24,330 nucleotides of DNA from an uncultured Brevibacterium sp. (lineage in GTDB: Bacteria; Actinomycetota; Actinomycetes; Actinomycetales; Brevibacteriaceae): positions 1 through 24,330 of the forward strand of contig CABTZE010000009.1 of the NCBI GenBank assembly GCA_902489215.1, written 5' to 3'. Both the position numbers and the translations under genes were made by a program. Each line of letters opens with the position of its first letter. Positions within the stretch are counted from its first letter, which is position 1. The notes beneath the pieces were generated by a model that did no database searches, was not told the origin of the DNA, and saw nothing but the letters and a program-made list of their open reading frames with translations. Shown piece by piece: positions 20,545 through 24,330 of the stretch.

Positions 20545-22389
20545 TTGACCACCCACGCTCAGCGCCGCCCATCCCACGTCCTGTGGCAAGACTGGTCGCT
20601 CACCGGCAAACTGCTGGCGATCATGATGACCCTCATGCTGCTCGTGCTCACCGGCACCAGCGCATGGGTCCTGGAGAACCTGCGCGCATCCCTCATCGAG
20701 CGCACCGACCAACGGCTGGTCTCGACATCGCAGGCCCTGGCGATCAGAGCCGCCGACGAAGTCATGACGCGCGCACCCCTGCAGACCACGTCGCAGGACC
20801 AGATCATCAGCTCGATGCTGCCGGGCACCTACTACGTGCAGTTCTACACGGCTGACGGCCACGAAGCCTACGACCCCGTGTCACCGTCAGAGACCAACGT
20901 CCCCTACCTGCCCGAAGTCAACGCACAGACAGTTGCTGAAAACCACAGCCAGCCGTTCACTGTGCCCGGCAGCACCTCGCAGTGGCGCGTGCGCACACTC
21001 GCACTGCAGAACTCGGACATGCTCGTGGCGATCGCGCTGCCGTTCGACAAAGACATCGACGAAATCAGCGACTACGCCCGCAGCACCATGATCGGCATCG
21101 GAGTGCTCGCCCTGGCGATCGTCGGCGGTGTCGGCTACTTCGCCATCACCAATACCTTCCGACCGCTGCGCGACATCGAGAAAACCGCTTCCCGCATTGC
21201 CGCCGGCGATCTCTCGCAGCGCGTCACGGAATACCCTGCCTCCACAGAACTCGGTCGCCTGTCCAGTGCGCTGAACACCATGCTCGGACACATTGAAGAC
21301 TCCTTCGACGGGCGCAAGGCCTCTGAGAAGCGCATCCGCCAGTTCGTGTCTGACGCCTCGCACGAACTGCGCACCCCGCTTGTCACCATCCGCGGCTACG
21401 CAGAGCTTTACCGACAGGGCGCCGTACAGAAACCCGAGGACGTCGCCCAGATCATGGGCCGAATCGAGGCTGAATCCATCCGCATGGGCGACCTCGTCGA
21501 AGACCTCGTGGTGCTCGCCAGGCTCGACAGCGAGCGTCGGGCAGAAATCGGCCCCGTCGACATGGCTGCCGCAGTACGCGACGCCGCCGCCGACACTGCG
21601 GCACAGGCACCGCAGCGGGACATTTCGTTCATCGGCCTCGACGGCGAAGACGCACCCGAACTGCCGCTCATCGAAGGTGCTGAATCGAAGCTCAGGCAGG
21701 TGGTCAGCAACCTGGCCGGCAACGCGCTGCGCCACACAGCCGACGATGTCGCAATCGACTTCGCAGTCGGTGTCGTGGATGTCCCAGAAAGCGCCGAAGC
21801 CGCAGGCGAAACCGCAGAAGCCGGCAAGCAGTCGCGGGGTGCTCTCGATTTCGTCACCGGCCCCGTCCGCATATTCAAACGCGACGGCAGCCGCACCGAT
21901 GCCAAAGCCCAAAGCAAAAACCAGAGCAAGACTTCCGCCAAGGGGCAGAGCAAGGCGGTCGAAAAGGATCCGTCCTCGCAGGGTGCAGCTGCGATAGCAG
22001 CCTCAGACAACAGCCCAGCCGCAGACAAGCGGACGGCCACCGCCGAACAGCCGCTGGCACCTCCCGGCGCGGGAGGCATCATCGTCCCCGACGTCCTCGA
22101 AGGCTTCCCCGCCGGACGCGTGCGGATTGAAGTGCGCGACCACGGCGAAGGCATCGACCCCGAAGTCGCACACCGCGTGTTCGAGCGGTTCTATCGCTTG
22201 GATTCCTCCCGTGACCGCTCAACCGGCGGTTCCGGCCTTGGACTGTCGATCGTCAAGGCGATCATCGACTCCCACAAGGGCGAGATCTCCGTCCACGAAA
22301 CTCCCGGCGGCGGCGCGACCTTCCGCGTGGACCTGCCCATCCCTCCCGCGGGCGTACTGCCGGAAACCACCAGAAAGGACCGCTCATGA
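20545..22389 (+). CDS. Membrane sensor histidine kinase (MprB-like) with catalytic-domain insert
   Basis: About 614 residues, numbered from the TTG at 20545. TM1 is at about 20-42, an extracellular sensor follows (about 43-180), TM2 is at about 181-201, and HAMP is at about 202-256. HisKA holds the phospho-His273 in FVSDASHELRTP. The ATPase domain has an N-box (QVVSNLAGNALRHT, 384-397), G1 DHGEGI (532-537), F-box FERFYR (546-551) and G2 GGSGLGL (561-567). About 110 extra residues (about 412-522) separate N-box and G1, including a Lys/Gln/Ser run (454-473). The TTG at 20545 has GGAAAG ten bases upstream; the TTG at 20527 has no ribosome site, so I prefer the shorter form, with moderate certainty. 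The stop overlaps the next ATG as ATGA. It presumably senses envelope stress and phosphorylates the regulator upstream. Confidence 0.9.
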   Translation: MTTHAQRRPSHVLWQDWSLTGKLLAIMMTLMLLVLTGTSAWVLENLRASLIERTDQRLVSTSQALAIRAADEVMTRAPLQTTSQDQIISSMLPGTYYVQFYTADGHEAYDPVSPSETNVPYLPEVNAQTVAENHSQPFTVPGSTSQWRVRTLALQNSDMLVAIALPFDKDIDEISDYARSTMIGIGVLALAIVGGVGYFAITNTFRPLRDIEKTASRIAAGDLSQRVTEYPASTELGRLSSALNTMLGHIEDSFDGRKASEKRIRQFVSDASHELRTPLVTIRGYAELYRQGAVQKPEDVAQIMGRIEAESIRMGDLVEDLVVLARLDSERRAEIGPVDMAAAVRDAAADTAAQAPQRDISFIGLDGEDAPELPLIEGAESKLRQVVSNLAGNALRHTADDVAIDFAVGVVDVPESAEAAGETAEAGKQSRGALDFVTGPVRIFKRDGSRTDAKAQSKNQSKTSAKGQSKAVEKDPSSQGAAAIAASDNSPAADKRTATAEQPLAPPGAGGIIVPDVLEGFPAGRVRIEVRDHGEGIDPEVAHRVFERFYRLDSSRDRSTGGSGLGLSIVKAIIDSHKGEISVHETPGGGATFRVDLPIPPAGVLPETTRKDRS

Positions 22390-23786
22390 CCAGTCCGCGC
22401 CACCCCGAAAACCCTTATGACAACGGGTACGGCAACAGCGAGCGTCCCCGGTACAGCAGCTCAGGCCAGCCCCCGGCACCGGATCAGCAGGGACAGCCGA
22501 ACCCAAGCCACCCAACTGGGCCCAGTCAGCCGGCAGAGGCTCTGCGGCCAGCCAACGGACACCTCGGCGGCTATGGAAACCAGCAGCCGGGAAACCACGC
22601 CCCGCAGCCCGGCGCTTTCCCTCCAGCCGCACCGAGTGGCCAGCCGACAATGCGACAGCGCCCGGCCAAGTCTGCCCGCCGTGGGCCAGGCTGGGGCGCG
22701 CTCATCGCCACGGGTGTCATCGCAGCGCTCATCGGCGGCGGCACCGCTGTGGGAGTCACCGCGGCAACCAGCGCATTGAGCAGCGGCGGAAAGCAGTCCG
22801 AAATCGAAACCTCGACGTCCGATCAGAAGGTCAAAACCGTTGACAGCCCCGACTGGACGGCAGTCGCGGCGGACGCATCGAAGTCAGTCGTCTCAATCCA
22901 GGCCCGCGGCGCCGAAGGCGAAGCCCTCGGTTCGGGTTTTGTGTACAAAGACGACTACATCGTGACCAACAACCACGTTGTCGCCCCCGGCGATTCCGCC
23001 CAGTCTGAGATCAACGTCGTGTTCCACGACGGCGCTTCGGTTGCAGCGAAGATCGTCGGACGCGACCCGATCACCGACATCGCGGTGCTCAAACTGTCCA
23101 CCAAACCGGAGGGTTTGACCCCGCTGCCGATCGGTGACAGCAACGGCCTCAAGGTCGGTGAGCCCGTCATGGCGCTGGGCAACCCGCTGGGTCTTGCCGA
23201 CACGGTGACCACCGGCATCGTGTCCGCTCTCAACCGTCCCGTCGCAACCCAGCAGAAGGGCTCGAGCGGAGAAGCCGACATTTCGACGATCACCAATGCC
23301 ATTCAGGTCGACGCGGCCGTCAACCCCGGCAATTCCGGTGGGCCGCTCATCAACGCGGCCGGCAAGTTCATCGGCGTGAACTCTTCCATTGCCACGATGC
23401 CGACCGCCGGCGAACAACAGGCCGGCTCCATCGGCATCGGCTTCGCGATTCCCGCCACCCAGGCGACCTACATTGCCGACCAGCTCATCAGCTCCGGTAA
23501 GGCCAAGCACGCCTACCTCGGGGTGACTATTACGTCCGGGTCTGTGGAAAACGATGGGATCACGACGGGCGCTGCCGTCGTCTCCAACGTCGAAGGCGGA
23601 TCCCCCGCGGCTGCGGCTGGTCTGCGCAAGGACGACGCCATCATCAAGGCCGGCGGAACCACCGTGAACTCCGCCATTTCGCTGCAGGCTCTCGTCCGGG
23701 CCCAGAAGGACGGGCAGGATCTGCCCCTGACAATCGTCCGGGGCGGCAAGACCCAGGACATCACGGTCTCACTCAAGGCCCGCTGA
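22386..23786 (+). CDS. HtrA-like serine protease with PDZ domain (PepD-like)
   Basis: A 466-residue membrane-anchored S1C protease. Residues 1-100 are a Pro/Gln/Gly/Asn-rich cytoplasmic tail, followed by one transmembrane helix (about 103-128). The extracytoplasmic trypsin-like domain carries the full triad: His197 in TNNHVV, Asp231 in DPITDIAVLK, Ser317 in NPGNSGGPL. A single PDZ domain fills about 375-466 (YLGVTITSG...GSPAAAAGLRKDDAIIKAGG). These enzymes degrade or refold damaged exported proteins. AAAGGA lies six bases before the ATG, which overlaps the kinase stop (ATGA), so it is co-translated with the kinase and likely activated by it. In mycobacteria the equivalent PepD sits downstream of MprAB and feeds back on the stress response. 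Confidence 0.96.
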   Translation: MTSPRHPENPYDNGYGNSERPRYSSSGQPPAPDQQGQPNPSHPTGPSQPAEALRPANGHLGGYGNQQPGNHAPQPGAFPPAAPSGQPTMRQRPAKSARRGPGWGALIATGVIAALIGGGTAVGVTAATSALSSGGKQSEIETSTSDQKVKTVDSPDWTAVAADASKSVVSIQARGAEGEALGSGFVYKDDYIVTNNHVVAPGDSAQSEINVVFHDGASVAAKIVGRDPITDIAVLKLSTKPEGLTPLPIGDSNGLKVGEPVMALGNPLGLADTVTTGIVSALNRPVATQQKGSSGEADISTITNAIQVDAAVNPGNSGGPLINAAGKFIGVNSSIATMPTAGEQQAGSIGIGFAIPATQATYIADQLISSGKAKHAYLGVTITSGSVENDGITTGAAVVSNVEGGSPAAAAGLRKDDAIIKAGGTTVNSAISLQALVRAQKDGQDLPLTIVRGGKTQDITVSLKAR

Positions 23787-23789
23787 TCC

Positions 23790-23806
23790 GGCCGGCCGTG
23801 CCGGCC
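23790..23806 (+). other. Short GC hairpin at the htrA-like stop codon
   Basis: GGCCGGC (23790-23796), loop CGT, GCCGGCC (23800-23806), starting four bases past the stop. It has no T tract, so it is more likely an mRNA 3' stabiliser or Rho-linked pause than a terminator. A CGAGGTGCC copy lies at 23825-23833. Confidence 0.4.
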
Positions 23807-23874
23807 TGACCGCCGCACCGCCCACGAGGTGCCTGCCGGCTTTATTCGGTCCGGTGCGCCTCTTGTGTTCGAAA

Positions 23875-23910
23875 GGCTGTGGAAGCACTCCTGTGTTTCC
23901 ACAGCCCTTC
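23875..23910 (+). terminator. Intrinsic terminator of the two-component/protease operon
   Basis: GGCTGTGGAA (23875-23884) pairs with TTCCACAGCC (23897-23906) over a 12-base loop, followed by CTTCTTAG. It ends the regulator-kinase-protease operon and separates it from the WXG100 gene. Between 23911 and 23990 I see no other element beyond the WXG100 ribosome site. Confidence 0.75.
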
Positions 23911-23990
23911 TTAGTGTCTTTCACGCCCGCGCGATTCGGTTCATTGTCGTTATGACACCCTCCGGTGCTCAACGACGACGAAGGAGTCTC

Positions 23991-24281
23991 ATGTCCACCA
24001 TCAACATCGACGCCGAACGCATCACCCAAGCCGCTTCGACCGCTTCGCACAGCGCGGCCACTCTGCACAGCGAAGTCGACAGGCTCATGCATCAGCTGCG
24101 CGCCCTGCAGGAATGCTGGACGGGAACCGCTTCGGCCGGCTTCCAAACGGTTGTAGCCGACTGGCAGCAAGTGCAGGCCAAAGTCCACGAATCCCTCACG
24201 CAGATTCAGAAGGCGCTCGCTCTGGCCGGTCAGCAGTACGCGGATGTCGAAAGCGCCAACGCCAAACTCTTCCGAGGCTGA
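23991..24281 (+). CDS. WXG100 family (ESAT-6-like) secreted protein
   Basis: A 96-residue helical-hairpin protein. Two amphipathic helices (about 6-40 and 50-90) flank the turn CWTGTAS, which contains the W-x-G motif. The C-terminal helix has YADVESAN, matching the Y-x-x-x-D/E type VII (ESX) secretion signal. The ATG at 23991-23993 is preceded by AAGGAG at four bases; an open frame continues 162 bases upstream but lacks family sequence. Such proteins are exported as dimers by ESX systems. No EccC ATPase or partner gene is within the window, so it may be an orphan substrate or the first gene of a locus that continues past the right edge. Confidence 0.88.
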   Translation: MSTINIDAERITQAASTASHSAATLHSEVDRLMHQLRALQECWTGTASAGFQTVVADWQQVQAKVHESLTQIQKALALAGQQYADVESANAKLFRG

Positions 24282-24325
24282 GGGACCGACACCCACCGCG
24301 GATAAAAGAAGGAACTCCCGGTCCC
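24282..24325 (+). other. Inverted repeat at the right edge
   Basis: GGGACCG (24282-24288) is complementary to CGGTCCC (24319-24325) with a 30-base loop, right after the WXG100 stop. The loop is long and there is no T tract before the window ends, so whether it is a terminator or the leader of the next gene cannot be said. Confidence 0.3.
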
Positions 24326-24330
24326 GGCTG

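Overview
The window reads as chromosomal DNA from a high-GC Gram-positive bacterium (Actinomycetota). The best match is the order Micrococcales. The grounds are a DtxR/IdeR regulator with near-canonical sequence, a DUF3027 gene in a csp operon, a bacterial XPB helicase with its helicase-associated partner, an MprAB/HtrA-like operon, a WXG100 protein, many GTG starts, and -10 boxes of the TAnnnT type placed directly before start codons. I cannot fix the genus from the sequence. There is no phage, IS element, CRISPR array or resistance island; nearly every gene is a recognisable actinobacterial family.

Layout. 0-1.2 kb: a YkvI-family membrane protein (-). 1.5-1.7 kb: tRNA-Arg(CCU) and a strong bidirectional terminator. 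1.7-5.1 kb: three minus-strand genes, a lipoprotein polysaccharide deacetylase, a two-domain universal stress protein and an HNH nuclease. 5.3-8.0 kb: two paralogous secreted NlpC/P60 peptidoglycan hydrolases and a DtxR/IdeR-type metal regulator. 8.1-10.0 kb: divergent pdxH (-) and serC (+), both apparently leaderless. 10.0-10.46 kb: a gene-free, repeat-rich gap. 10.46-12.26 kb: a coupled minus-strand operon csp > DUF3027 > DUF456. 12.5-16.7 kb: a small two-helix membrane protein (-), then the coupled pair helicase-associated protein > XPB helicase (+). 16.7-19.5 kb: a DMT/EamA permease (-) divergent from a membrane-anchored GltB-like FMN protein (+). 19.7-23.8 kb: response regulator > sensor kinase > HtrA-like protease, resembling MprAB-PepD. 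24.0-24.3 kb: a WXG100 (ESAT-6-like) protein.

Functional themes are envelope maintenance and stress (deacetylase, two NlpC/P60 hydrolases, kinase/regulator/HtrA, WXG100), PLP and serine metabolism (pdxH/serC), metal homeostasis (DtxR), and DNA repair or nucleic-acid remodelling (XPB pair, HNH, Csp).

The most unusual signals are not genes. (1) A 9-mer CGAGGTGCC/GGCACCTCG occurs 14 times, 11 of them between 10.3 and 16.7 kb, in intergenic gaps and in low-complexity linkers inside conserved genes; two near-copies bracket a 60-bp in-frame segment of the XPB gene. (2) A roughly 108-bp intergenic element at 10169-10276 is bounded by a 15-bp inverted repeat and packed with TTAGC motifs. (3) Low-complexity segments are inserted inside the catalytic domains of the sensor kinase and the deacetylase. 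(4) At least four or five genes look leaderless. These are readings by eye; no search or folding was run.
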